Shown here piece after piece: positions 1 to 6,791 of a DNA stretch of 64,000 nt; within the stretch, counting starts at the first letter, position 1, and each line of letters starts with the position of its first letter. A model generated the notes under the pieces. It saw nothing but the letters and a program-made list of their open reading frames with translations, had not been told where the DNA came from and ran no database searches. Source of the DNA: Thiolinea disciformis DSM 14473 (GTDB taxonomy: Bacteria > Pseudomonadota > Gammaproteobacteria > Thiotrichales > Thiotrichaceae); NCBI RefSeq assembly GCF_000371925.1, contig NZ_AQVE01000006.1, positions 147,444 to 211,443 on the forward strand, given 5' to 3'. The translations under genes were made by a program, and so were the position numbers.

Positions 1-440
1 CACCCTTAAAGCCTGATCTCGTGTTATTGCAATTGTGTGTCAATGATTTAAAAGTCATTGCGCAAATGCCTGAGCAGCAGGCAGCGATTGTGCAGCGTTG
101 CAAAGAAAATGTAACGAAGATTGTGCAGGAGGTGCGTGCGAGTGGTAGCGAGGTCTTGCTGACAACGGTGTTTCCCGTGAATAAGGCTAGTTGGCAATAT
201 TGGATTCGTTGGTCAGAGGCGGTCGATGTAGCGCTGCAAGACGTGAATCACTACATAAAAAGTTTAGCGGGTGAAGGCGTTTATGTGTTAGATGCTTATG
301 ATGTATTGGAAGGTGAACCCAATCAAACCCACCCACAGTTTAGCCGAGATTTACTGCATTTGAATGAAGTAGGCTATGCGCAGCTTAATCAAGCTTTGAG
401 TGAATGGCTAAAAGCCTATTTAGCCGAGTCTGCTGAGTAG
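1..440 (+). CDS. SGNH/GDSL-type hydrolase, C-terminal part (5' truncated by window edge)
   Basis: The reading frame is open through the left edge of the window (PLKPDL precedes the first GTG at 21), so this is the 3' part of a longer gene. LLQLCVNDL matches the conserved Asn-Asp block (block III) of SGNH hydrolases, and DLLHLNEVGY near the C terminus matches the block V D-x-x-H motif carrying the catalytic Asp and His. The catalytic Ser block must lie upstream. Members of the family are esterases, lipases or deacetylases acting on acyl groups; the substrate cannot be told. No signal peptide can be judged because the N terminus is missing. Confidence 0.7.
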   Translation, partial: PLKPDLVLLQLCVNDLKVIAQMPEQQAAIVQRCKENVTKIVQEVRASGSEVLLTTVFPVNKASWQYWIRWSEAVDVALQDVNHYIKSLAGEGVYVLDAYDVLEGEPNQTHPQFSRDLLHLNEVGYAQLNQALSEWLKAYLAESAE

Positions 441-632
441 TGATTCGTGTGCTGCGGTGACGAATAGGAGTTTCTTCACCAAAGATATTTTAGAATTGGA
501 TTTAATCAAAGAATTTCATCTTCAAATGCACACATGAAGAATGTGTTGATGACGGGCGCGGTGACTTTAGCAACTTACTCTCCGCCGTGCTTATAACACG
601 AGCCGTTGTAGGTTAATAGAAGGAAACATACT

Positions 633-1166
633 GTGCTTGAAACTAAACGACTACAAATATTGCCTCCATCCTTGAAGCTACAACCTTTGATTTTGGCAGC
701 TATTGTCGAAAGCCAGAATGACTTAAAACAATTTTTGGCATGGGTTCCTTCTAGTTTGACTGTCGAGGCATCTATTAAGAACACTGAACAAGCTATTGCA
801 AATTTTCAAGATTTTGATAATGAATTACGCTTTTCACTTATTGCAAAAGCATCAGGCCAATTTGTGGGTGCAATAGGTTTGATTATCCGTGACAAGCAAA
901 TTCCTTTTTTTGAAATGGGCTATTGGTTGAGGAGCTCTTGTGTAGGTTTCGGTTACATGAGTGAGGCTGTCGTCACATTGGAGGATTATGCTTTTAATGT
1001 TCTCAAAGCCAAACGCGTTGAAATCAAAATGGCAGAAAATAATTGGAAAAGCCGTGCTGTTGCAGAGCGTTGTGGTTATGTATACGAGGGTACACATAAG
1101 AATGATCGTATGCTCCCGAATGGTAAAATAAGCAATACCGTTGTTTATGCGAAAACGAGCTTATAA
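633..1166 (+). CDS. GNAT family N-acetyltransferase (RimJ/RimL type)
   Basis: This 177-aa protein begins ETKRLQILPP, the usual start of RimJ/RimL-type acetyltransferases (L-x-T-x-R-L). The middle has the acetyl-CoA binding region (GYWLRSSCVGFGYMSEAV) and the C-terminal half carries the NWKSRAVAERCGYVYEG segment, which corresponds to motif B (N-x-x-S-x-x-v-x-e-k-x-G-f). It would transfer acetyl from acetyl-CoA to an amine: a protein N terminus, an antibiotic or a small metabolite. The start is GTG, chosen because AGAAGGAAA lies 6-10 bases upstream. It stands alone, with no operon partner on either side. Its substrate is not predictable. Confidence 0.8.
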   Translation: MLETKRLQILPPSLKLQPLILAAIVESQNDLKQFLAWVPSSLTVEASIKNTEQAIANFQDFDNELRFSLIAKASGQFVGAIGLIIRDKQIPFFEMGYWLRSSCVGFGYMSEAVVTLEDYAFNVLKAKRVEIKMAENNWKSRAVAERCGYVYEGTHKNDRMLPNGKISNTVVYAKTSL

Positions 1167-1543
1167 GCATAGGGGCTTAATAATCTAAACTGGTGATGAA
1201 GAATTGAATATTATTCAGCCTCTCCTTTTTAAATTTAATGGTTTTCGGATATTTCCACTACATATTCTGAGATTAACAAGAGTTTGAGTGAAACAATTAC
1301 CTATTTAAAAAATAGACCGACGCTTGATTTAATTGTGACCAAAAAGGCTAAGTTGCCACTTTAGTGTCTTGAGAAGGTTTAGGCTTGTAAGGCTTTGCGT
1401 GTTAATTGAAAACAGCATCGCTTAGCCGAGGCTGACCTACTCGTGGCTACCACTAGCCATCAGCTTTTCTGCGGTGATTGGCTGGCCGACCCGCGATTTG
1501 GGTTACAATGAATAATTACTACATTAATTCGCAGAGGTCTGCC
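1167..1543. other. 377-bp intergenic stretch without a recognisable gene
   Basis: No convincing gene is visible. An open stretch at 1239-1364 lacking a start codon encodes a short peptide with the segment TYLKNRPTLDLIVTKK before a stop; it could be a decayed gene end. The promoter of the downstream sugar dehydrogenase must lie in the last 100 bases, but no clear -35/-10 pair was found. Confidence 0.4.
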
Positions 1544-2653
1544 ATGAACCTGCCTAAAAAACTTTTAAGCAGTTTAGCTTTCGGTGTTTATCTTGCCCTT
1601 TCTCCCATGACCCAAGCGGCGTCTCTCGAAGCCGTGCCGGTGATCACTGGCTTAGATTATCCGTGGAGTATGGTATTTTTGCCAGACGGCGAAATGCTTA
1701 TCACTGAACGTTCAGGCCAATTACGTCGCGTAAAAGATGGAAAGTTACAGCCAAACCCTGTGCAGGGCTTACCTAAAGTGGCCGTACTGGGGCAAGGTGG
1801 TTTATTGGGTTTAGCTTTGCATCCACAGTTTGCTCAAAACCATTGGTTGTATTTGAGTTATACCGAACAAGGTCAAGGCGGCTATAGCACTTCCTTAGCG
1901 CGTGCCAAATATCAAGAAGGGCGTTTAAGTGATCTGCAAGTATTATTTCAGGCTACACCTCGGATAACTGGAGCGGTGCATTTTGGCGGTCGTATTGTAT
2001 TTGATAAACAAGGCTATTTGTATGTAGGTTTAGGGGAGCGTGGTCGGCAAGATTTAGCACAAGATACTACTAATCATGCAGGCAGCTTAATTCGTTTAAT
2101 GGATGATGGCAAAGTGCCGACCAATAATCCTTTAGTGAATAATAAAAATGCTAAACCCGAAATTTATAGCTTTGGGCATCGCAATATCCAAGGACTCACC
2201 CTGAATCCAAAAACGGGCGCGATTTGGGCACATGAACATGGGCCGCAAGGTGGTGATGAGGTGAATCTGATTAAGGCCGGTGCGAATTATGGCTGGCCTA
2301 TCATTACTTATGGTGAGCAATATGGGGGCGGTCGCATTGGTGAAGGAAAAACTAGCCAAGCCGGAATGGAACAACCTTTACACTATTGGGTTCCCTCCAT
2401 TGCACCTTCGGGAATGACGTTTTATAGCGGTGATAAATACCCCCATTGGCAAGGTGATTTATTTGTTGGCTCCTTAAAATTTGGTTTGGTAGTGCGTTTG
2501 CATGATGTGGGTAATGGCAAATGGCAGGAGGAGCGTTATTTGAATAACGCGATTGGACGGATTCGCGATATTCAGCAAGCACCCGACGGTTATTTATATG
2601 TCCTGACCGATGAATCCAATGGCGGGCTTTATCGACTCACTCTCAAACCCTAG
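1544..2653 (+). CDS. Secreted PQQ-dependent sugar dehydrogenase (Asd/YliI-like)
   Basis: The 369-aa product starts MNLPKKLLSS and has an N-terminal signal peptide ending near TQA-ASLEA, so it is periplasmic. The body is a six-bladed propeller of the glucose/sorbosone dehydrogenase family: LDYPWSMVFLPDG, ITERSGQLRRV, GQGGLLGLALHPQF, VHFGGRIVFD and the cofactor-site signature HGPQGGDEVN with NYGWP following. Family members oxidise aldose sugars with pyrroloquinoline quinone. Start 1544 is preferred over an in-frame upstream ATG at 1478 because it follows GCAGAGGTCTGCC and gives a clean signal peptide. No PQQ synthesis genes are in the window. Confidence 0.88.
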   Translation: MNLPKKLLSSLAFGVYLALSPMTQAASLEAVPVITGLDYPWSMVFLPDGEMLITERSGQLRRVKDGKLQPNPVQGLPKVAVLGQGGLLGLALHPQFAQNHWLYLSYTEQGQGGYSTSLARAKYQEGRLSDLQVLFQATPRITGAVHFGGRIVFDKQGYLYVGLGERGRQDLAQDTTNHAGSLIRLMDDGKVPTNNPLVNNKNAKPEIYSFGHRNIQGLTLNPKTGAIWAHEHGPQGGDEVNLIKAGANYGWPIITYGEQYGGGRIGEGKTSQAGMEQPLHYWVPSIAPSGMTFYSGDKYPHWQGDLFVGSLKFGLVVRLHDVGNGKWQEERYLNNAIGRIRDIQQAPDGYLYVLTDESNGGLYRLTLKP

Positions 2654-2719
2654 ACAATTTACGCTGCATCGCATCACGATTTTGGGTAGGATGTGGGCTT
2701 CATTTTTAAGGATTTTATC

Positions 2720-3454
2720 ATGCTGCTGATTCCTGCCATCGACCTGAAAGATGGTCAATGTGTCCGTTTGCGTCAAGGACGCATGGACGATACCACGGTG
2801 TTTTCTTCCAATCCTGTTGATGTTGCCCAACGTTGGGTGGATGCGGGTGCACGTCGTCTGCATTTGGTGGATTTGAATGGCGCATTTGAAGGCAAGCCAG
2901 TCAATGGCGAAGTAGTACGTGCAGTAGCGGCAAAATTTCCCCATATTCCTGTGCAAATCGGCGGTGGAATTCGTGATGCTGCAACCGTGGCGGCTTATTT
3001 AGAGGCTGGTGTGCAATTTTGCATTATTGGTACGAAAGCAGTACAAGAACCACAATTTGTGGTCAATTTATGCCAGCAATTCCCCCAGCATATTATCGTC
3101 GGTATTGATGCGAAAAATGGCATGGTAGCGACTGATGGTTGGGCGGAAGTATCGCGTGTTTCTGCTATTGACCTAGCCAAGCAATTTGAACAAGCCGGTG
3201 TGAGTGCCATTGTTTATACCGATATTGCGCGAGATGGGATGATGCAAGGTGTAAATGTCGAAGAAACAGCGCGTTTAGCAGAAAGTATTTCCATTCCAGT
3301 GATTGCTTCTGGTGGTGTAACAAATATGGATGATATTAAAGCGCTGTTGACGGTAGAAAATAAAGGTGTCATGGGCACGATTTTAGGGCGCTCGATTTAT
3401 GAAGGGACGATTGATTTAGCAGAAGCGCAGCGTTTTGTGGATAAGGTGAGTTAA
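2720..3454 (+). CDS. hisA: Phosphoribosylformimino-5-aminoimidazole carboxamide ribotide isomerase HisA
   Basis: HisA catalyses the Amadori isomerisation of ProFAR to PRFAR, the fourth step of histidine synthesis, in the cytoplasm. The 244-aa (beta/alpha)8 barrel has catalytic Asp8 in [10 protein letters not shown] and Asp130 in VGIDAKNG, and phosphate-binding loops IGGGIR and ASGGV. Start 2720 follows TTTAAGGATT with good spacing and restores the conserved N terminus; an in-frame ATG 27 bases upstream would add a nonconserved leader. The stop codon is directly followed by the hisF ATG (zero spacing), so the pair is translationally coupled. hisH and hisI are not adjacent, which differs from the enterobacterial operon. 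Confidence 0.97.
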   Translation: MLLIPAIDLKDGQCVRLRQGRMDDTTVFSSNPVDVAQRWVDAGARRLHLVDLNGAFEGKPVNGEVVRAVAAKFPHIPVQIGGGIRDAATVAAYLEAGVQFCIIGTKAVQEPQFVVNLCQQFPQHIIVGIDAKNGMVATDGWAEVSRVSAIDLAKQFEQAGVSAIVYTDIARDGMMQGVNVEETARLAESISIPVIASGGVTNMDDIKALLTVENKGVMGTILGRSIYEGTIDLAEAQRFVDKVS

Positions 3455-4231
3455 ATGGGTTTAGCCAAACGCATTATTCCTTGCTTGGATGTGGATAATG
3501 GCCGCGTCGTCAAGGGTGTTAATTTTGTGGATATTCGTGATGCCGGTGATCCCGTTGAAATCGCAGCACGTTACAATCGCGAAGGTGCAGATGAACTAAC
3601 TTTTTTAGATATTACCGCCAGTTCTGATAATCGTGAAACGATTGTGCATGTGGTTGAAGCGGTGGCTTCTGAAGTATTTATTCCCTTAACGGTGGGAGGT
3701 GGAATTCGCAAATTAGAAGATATTCGCCGTATGTTGAACGCGGGTGCGGACAAAGTGTCTATTAATACCGCTGCGGTTTTTAATCCTGAATTAGTGCGTG
3801 AGGCTAGCGGTTATTTTGGCTCACAATGTATTGTGGTGGCGATTGATGCTAAGCGCGTGAGTCAAGAAGGTGAACCATTACGCTGGGAAGTATTTACGCA
3901 TGGCGGTCGCAAAACATCAGGGATTGATGCGATTGAATGGGCAGAGCGTATGGCAAATTATGGTGCCGGTGAATTATTAGTAACCAGCATGGATCGTGAC
4001 GGTACCAAAATTGGTTTTGATCTTGCATTAACAAAAGCTATTACTGATCGGGTAAATATCCCGCTTATTGCTTCTGGCGGTGTGGGTAATTTGCAGCATT
4101 TGGCGGATGGGGTCTTGAGGGGTGGGGCTGACGCGGTATTGGCGGCCAGTATTTTCCACTTTGGCGAGTATACTGTCACCGAAGCCAAACAATTTATGGC
4201 AGAACAGGGCATTGAAATGCGCCTGTCATGA
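3455..4231 (+). CDS. hisF: Imidazole glycerol phosphate synthase cyclase subunit HisF
   Basis: HisF is the cyclase subunit that, with ammonia from the HisH glutaminase, converts PRFAR to imidazole glycerol phosphate and AICAR. The 258-aa barrel shows catalytic Asp12 in [10 protein letters not shown] and Asp131 in VAIDAKR, plus the phosphate loops VGGGI and ASGGVG. It begins on the base after the hisA stop. The partner HisH is not encoded in the window. The next gene (AAA protease) begins 20 bases downstream and might be read through, though it has no link to histidine synthesis. Confidence 0.97.
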   Translation: MGLAKRIIPCLDVDNGRVVKGVNFVDIRDAGDPVEIAARYNREGADELTFLDITASSDNRETIVHVVEAVASEVFIPLTVGGGIRKLEDIRRMLNAGADKVSINTAAVFNPELVREASGYFGSQCIVVAIDAKRVSQEGEPLRWEVFTHGGRKTSGIDAIEWAERMANYGAGELLVTSMDRDGTKIGFDLALTKAITDRVNIPLIASGGVGNLQHLADGVLRGGADAVLAASIFHFGEYTVTEAKQFMAEQGIEMRLS

Positions 4232-4251
4232 GAATAACTAAGGTATAAAAA

Positions 4252-6135
4252 ATGTTAGCCTTCGATAAAGCATTAATTGAACAACGTAAAGCTGATTTAG
4301 AGCGTGCCCGCACTGAGCTGAAAACTCATTTCGTTGGTATTGATGCGATCATCGATGAACTCATTAGTTATATCCAAGTCTGGTATTTAATGCCTGAGTT
4401 ATTAAAACGTCCTGTGATTGTCAATTTATGGGGCATGACAGGGGTGGGTAAAACCGATTTAGTGCGCAAATTAGTGCGTGCCTTGGCGTTTCAGGATCGT
4501 TTTGCTGAAATTGAATTGTCGAATATTGACCAAACCTATTGGCAATCTTCCGTTTCTAGCGTCTTAGATAATCATGGCTTTCATGATGGCAAGCCGAGTA
4601 TTGTCTTTTTTGATGAAATTCAGCGTTTTAATACGATTGATGATGAAGGTAAGCCAATGGCGCAGACCAAATTCATCGACTTTTGGGGCTTATTATCCGA
4701 TGGCCAATTAGCACGGCGCGATAAAGAAGATTCTGAAATCGATAATTTGTTGGCGAACTATTTTTTAGAGCGTAAGCAACGGCAAAAACGGCGTGAATCC
4801 GGTAATGAAGGCGCTTATGACGAGAGTAGTATTTTTAGTCCATGGCAGACCTTACCGCTGCGCAAATTATTAAATATTGATATGGATATGGAGAGTTTTC
4901 TCGATTTATCCGATGAGGATTTAATTGAGTTAATGCTCACCGCAAAACGCCAAAAAACTATTTATGAACCTATTAATCATGCCCAAACCTTAATTCTTAT
5001 TTCCGGTAATTTGGACGAAGCCTTCAGCATGGCACGCCAAGCAGCAGAAGCGGACGTGGATGCGGATATTTTTCATGCTTTAACCAAAAAAATTACCTTA
5101 ATGGATGTGAAGGCGGCCTTATTACGCAAATTCCGTCCAGAGCAAGTGGCGCGCTTTGGCAATATTCATGTGATTTATCCGAGTTTGCGCAAGCAGGATT
5201 TTGTCGAGCTCATTGCGCGTGAAATTCAGCGTGTCCAAGACGATACCTTTAAGCGTACGGGTATTAGCTTGTGCGTTGACCCTAGCTTGGAGGCGCTGAT
5301 TTATCGTAATGGCGTGTTTCCGGTACAAGGTGTGCGTCCGGTGTTTTCGAGCGTGACCGATATTTTGGAAGTAAATTTATCGGGCTTATTGCTGGAAGCA
5401 CTCACTATTAATGCCAAGTTGATTGAGCTGGCTTACGATGAATCGGGGCAGGCTTTAGTCGCGAAGATTGGCGATGCCTTGATTCGAGTCCCTTATGTGG
5501 GACGGATTGATAAAATTCGTGCCAGCAATGAAGAGGCGGTGGTGGCTAATATCAGTGTGCATGAAGCCGGTCATGCCGTGGTTTACATGCTGCTATTTGG
5601 AATTGCACCGATTCAATTACAAAGTCGTATTGCCAGTAGTTATCCGGGCGGTTTCACTTTCCCGCATCAGATTTATCATACCCAACGCAGTTTGCTCGAT
5701 ATGATTAAGGTCTATCTCTCGGGTGGTTTAGCCGAGGAGCTTTATTTTGGTAGTGGTCAGGCTAGTATTGGTCGTTTGCAAGATCGTGAAGAGGCGACAG
5801 GTTTGGCCTTAGATTTTATTCGCCGTTATGGTTTTGATGCACATTATCAAGCGAACTATGTGCTTTATGATCATGTGCATCAAATGGCCAAGGATGTCAC
5901 AGATAAGGATGTAGAAAGCTTGATGGCGCGGATGGTTGATGAAACGCGTCATTTGCTGTCGGAGCATTTGCAATTAGTTCATATGTTGGCGCAACGCCTG
6001 AGTGACGTCGGCAAATTGGAAGCCGCCGCGATTGCTGCCTTGGCGCGTGAATATGGCTTGGCGGTGAGTGTGCAAGAAGAAGGGTATTTGTATATTCCTC
6101 CTTATGCTCTGCAGAAACCTAACAGCTTTTCTTGA
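4252..6135 (+). CDS. Soluble AAA+ ATPase fused to FtsH-type M41 zinc metalloprotease
   Basis: This 627-aa protein joins an AAA+ ATPase to an M41 peptidase. Walker A is GMTGVGKT (61-68) and Walker B IVFFDEIQRF (Asp121-Glu122). A charged insertion follows (about residues 150-250, ERKQRQKRRESG and an Asp/Glu-rich stretch), then an FRPEQVARFG segment like the sensor-2 region of Clp/Hsp100 rather than FtsH. The protease part has HEAGH (437-441) and the third ligand Asp511 in QDREEAT, matching NDLERAT of FtsH. No membrane segment is visible, unlike FtsH (two N-terminal helices). It probably unfolds and degrades cytosolic proteins. It lies 20 bases after hisF with no obvious functional tie. Confidence 0.75.
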   Translation: MLAFDKALIEQRKADLERARTELKTHFVGIDAIIDELISYIQVWYLMPELLKRPVIVNLWGMTGVGKTDLVRKLVRALAFQDRFAEIELSNIDQTYWQSSVSSVLDNHGFHDGKPSIVFFDEIQRFNTIDDEGKPMAQTKFIDFWGLLSDGQLARRDKEDSEIDNLLANYFLERKQRQKRRESGNEGAYDESSIFSPWQTLPLRKLLNIDMDMESFLDLSDEDLIELMLTAKRQKTIYEPINHAQTLILISGNLDEAFSMARQAAEADVDADIFHALTKKITLMDVKAALLRKFRPEQVARFGNIHVIYPSLRKQDFVELIAREIQRVQDDTFKRTGISLCVDPSLEALIYRNGVFPVQGVRPVFSSVTDILEVNLSGLLLEALTINAKLIELAYDESGQALVAKIGDALIRVPYVGRIDKIRASNEEAVVANISVHEAGHAVVYMLLFGIAPIQLQSRIASSYPGGFTFPHQIYHTQRSLLDMIKVYLSGGLAEELYFGSGQASIGRLQDREEATGLALDFIRRYGFDAHYQANYVLYDHVHQMAKDVTDKDVESLMARMVDETRHLLSEHLQLVHMLAQRLSDVGKLEAAAIAALAREYGLAVSVQEEGYLYIPPYALQKPNSFS

Positions 6136-6187
6136 TAGTTAGGTGTTTTACAAGACTTTTGATTTGATACAAGCCTATCTTTTTAGA

Positions 6188-6219
6188 TACGGAAAGTGTG
6201 CTATAAAAAACTTTCTGTA
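6188..6219. promoter_or_regulatory. Inverted repeat, candidate enhancer site for a sigma-54 activator
   Basis: TACGGAAAGT (6188-6197) and ACTTTCTGTA (6210-6219) form a 10-bp dyad (one G-T pair) separated by 12 bases. Its centre is about 75 bases upstream of the GG of the sigma-54 promoter at 6277, the usual distance of an upstream activating sequence. No T-run follows, so it is not a good terminator for the protease gene, although it would still form a hairpin in that transcript. Confidence 0.45.
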
Positions 6220-6276
6220 TTCGTTGTTCGACATAAAATCACTATAAATCAGTATTTTAAATTTATTTCTGAACTT

Positions 6277-6292
6277 TGGCACGACTCGTGCA
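6277..6292 (+). promoter_or_regulatory. Sigma-54 promoter of the tRNA-like/slipin locus
   Basis: TGGCACGACTCGTGCA matches the sigma-54 consensus TGGCACG-N4-TTGCA at every position but one (G for T just before the -12 TGC), with exact spacing between GG (-24) and GC (-12). Transcription would start near 6303, ahead of the structured RNA region and the slipin gene. An AT-rich segment (6225-6270) between dyad and promoter would suit IHF-mediated bending. Confidence 0.75.
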
Positions 6293-6302
6293 ATCTATGT
6301 AT

Positions 6303-6405
6303 CTGTCTGTAATCCTCCACTGTCACTTGTGGACTAGGTTCACAAGCCTAGCTGACGCAGCCGCCTATGGCGCGTGTGCGTATCGGTGCAGTATGAAACA
6401 GACCT
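6303..6405 (+). ncRNA. Structured 5' RNA segment, closed by its own ends
   Basis: Between the predicted sigma-54 start and the first tRNA-like gene lies about 100 nt without a convincing reading frame. GTCTGT (6305-6310) pairs with ACAGAC (6398-6403) and would close the whole segment. Inside is a strong hairpin, CTAGGTT/AGCCTAG with a CACA loop (6334-6351), and a CGCC-TAT-GGCG hairpin near 6362-6372. The closed-stem arrangement recalls Y RNAs but no Ro-binding motif was established. The class of this RNA is unknown. Confidence 0.4.
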
Positions 6406-6478
6406 GCGACTGTAGCGCAGTGGTAGCGCGCCCGAGTAACTCGGGAGGTCATTGGTTCGACTCCAATCAGTTGCTCCA
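6406..6478 (+). tRNA. Aberrant tRNA-like gene with CCA, five-base anticodon loop
   Basis: The cloverleaf is nearly perfect: acceptor GCGACTG (6406-6412) pairs with CAGTTGC (6468-6474), D arm GCGC/GCGC with loop AGTGGTA, T arm ATTGG-TTCGACT-CCAAT (6451-6467), and an encoded CCA at 6476-6478. The anticodon arm is abnormal: CCCGA (6431-6435) and TCGGG (6441-6445) enclose only five bases, GTAAC, instead of seven. A seven-base loop can be drawn only with a G-A mismatch and without U33. No anticodon can be assigned. It is probably a tRNA mimic or decayed tRNA and not a decoding tRNA. Confidence 0.6.
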
Positions 6479-6539
6479 TGCTATAGCTCACTGGCAGAGC
6501 ACTTGATTTAGGATCAAGGGTCATTGGTTCGACTCCAAT
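6447..6539 (+). repeat. Direct repeat of 21 bases shared by the two tRNA-like genes
   Basis: The variable-region end plus full T arm, starting GGTCATTGG, is identical at 6447-6467 and 6519-6539. Different bacterial tRNAs seldom share this whole stretch, so the two tRNA-like genes probably arose by duplication or gene conversion of one ancestor. Confidence 0.7.
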
Positions 6540-6547
6540 TAGCAACT
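6477..6547 (+). tRNA. Aberrant tRNA-like gene, anticodon UAG, short acceptor stem
   Basis: D arm GCTC-ACTGGCA-GAGC (6486-6500), anticodon arm CTTGA-TTTAGGA-TCAAG (6502-6518, anticodon TAG) and T arm identical to the preceding tRNA-like gene (6523-6539) are all well formed. The acceptor pairs for only five base pairs (TGCTA with TAGCA); the two outer pairs are A-A and C-C, and the 5' end would overlap the CCA of the previous gene. UAG would read the Leu codon CUA, but the variable region is four bases, whereas tRNA-Leu has a long variable arm. No CCA is encoded. It is unlikely to be a normal tRNA-Leu. Confidence 0.55.
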
Positions 6548-6720
6548 TACCCTGAAACGGTAATTCGCCCGCAAGGGCACATCAACGGCAAACCTCCGCG
6601 CTTGGCGTGGCATCTTCGGATACCACCATGCTGAGCACTACTGCGCTAGCCTGAGTACTGGGTAGGTAGATGGCGAGCGTTGTCATGCGAGCAGTTTAGA
6701 CTGCGAGCAGCGCATCGTTT
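6548..6720 (+). ncRNA. Hairpin-rich leader between tRNA-like genes and slipin gene
   Basis: Several stable hairpins follow one another: TTACC/GGTAA (6547-6563), GCCC-GCAA-GGGC with a GNRA loop (6567-6578), GTGGCATC-TTCG-GATACCAC with a UUCG loop (6607-6626), and GCAGT-TTAG-ACTGC (6691-6704) nested inside ATGCG/CGCAT (6685-6715). No reading frame explains the stretch. It is either a further non-coding RNA or a structured 5' leader of the slipin mRNA; the sequence alone does not decide. Confidence 0.45.
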
Positions 6721-6791
6721 CCCCGTTTACCCAAAGTATTCAGCCTGTGGCAGTGGGGAGGAATGCCAACTTATTAATAAAGGACAACACC

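Noticed and set aside
541..632. GTTGTAGGTT-like sequence before the GNAT gene, considered as an integron attC site
   Set aside because: No paired R and L boxes or hairpin of attC type could be drawn, and no integron integrase is present.
1239..1364. Open frame with TYLKNRPTLDLIVTKK before a stop
   Set aside because: It has no start codon or ribosome binding site and no recognisable family; at most a gene remnant.
6276..6506. 76-codon reading frame covering both tRNA-like genes
   Set aside because: It runs through well-folded tRNA-like structures and starts upstream of the predicted transcription start.
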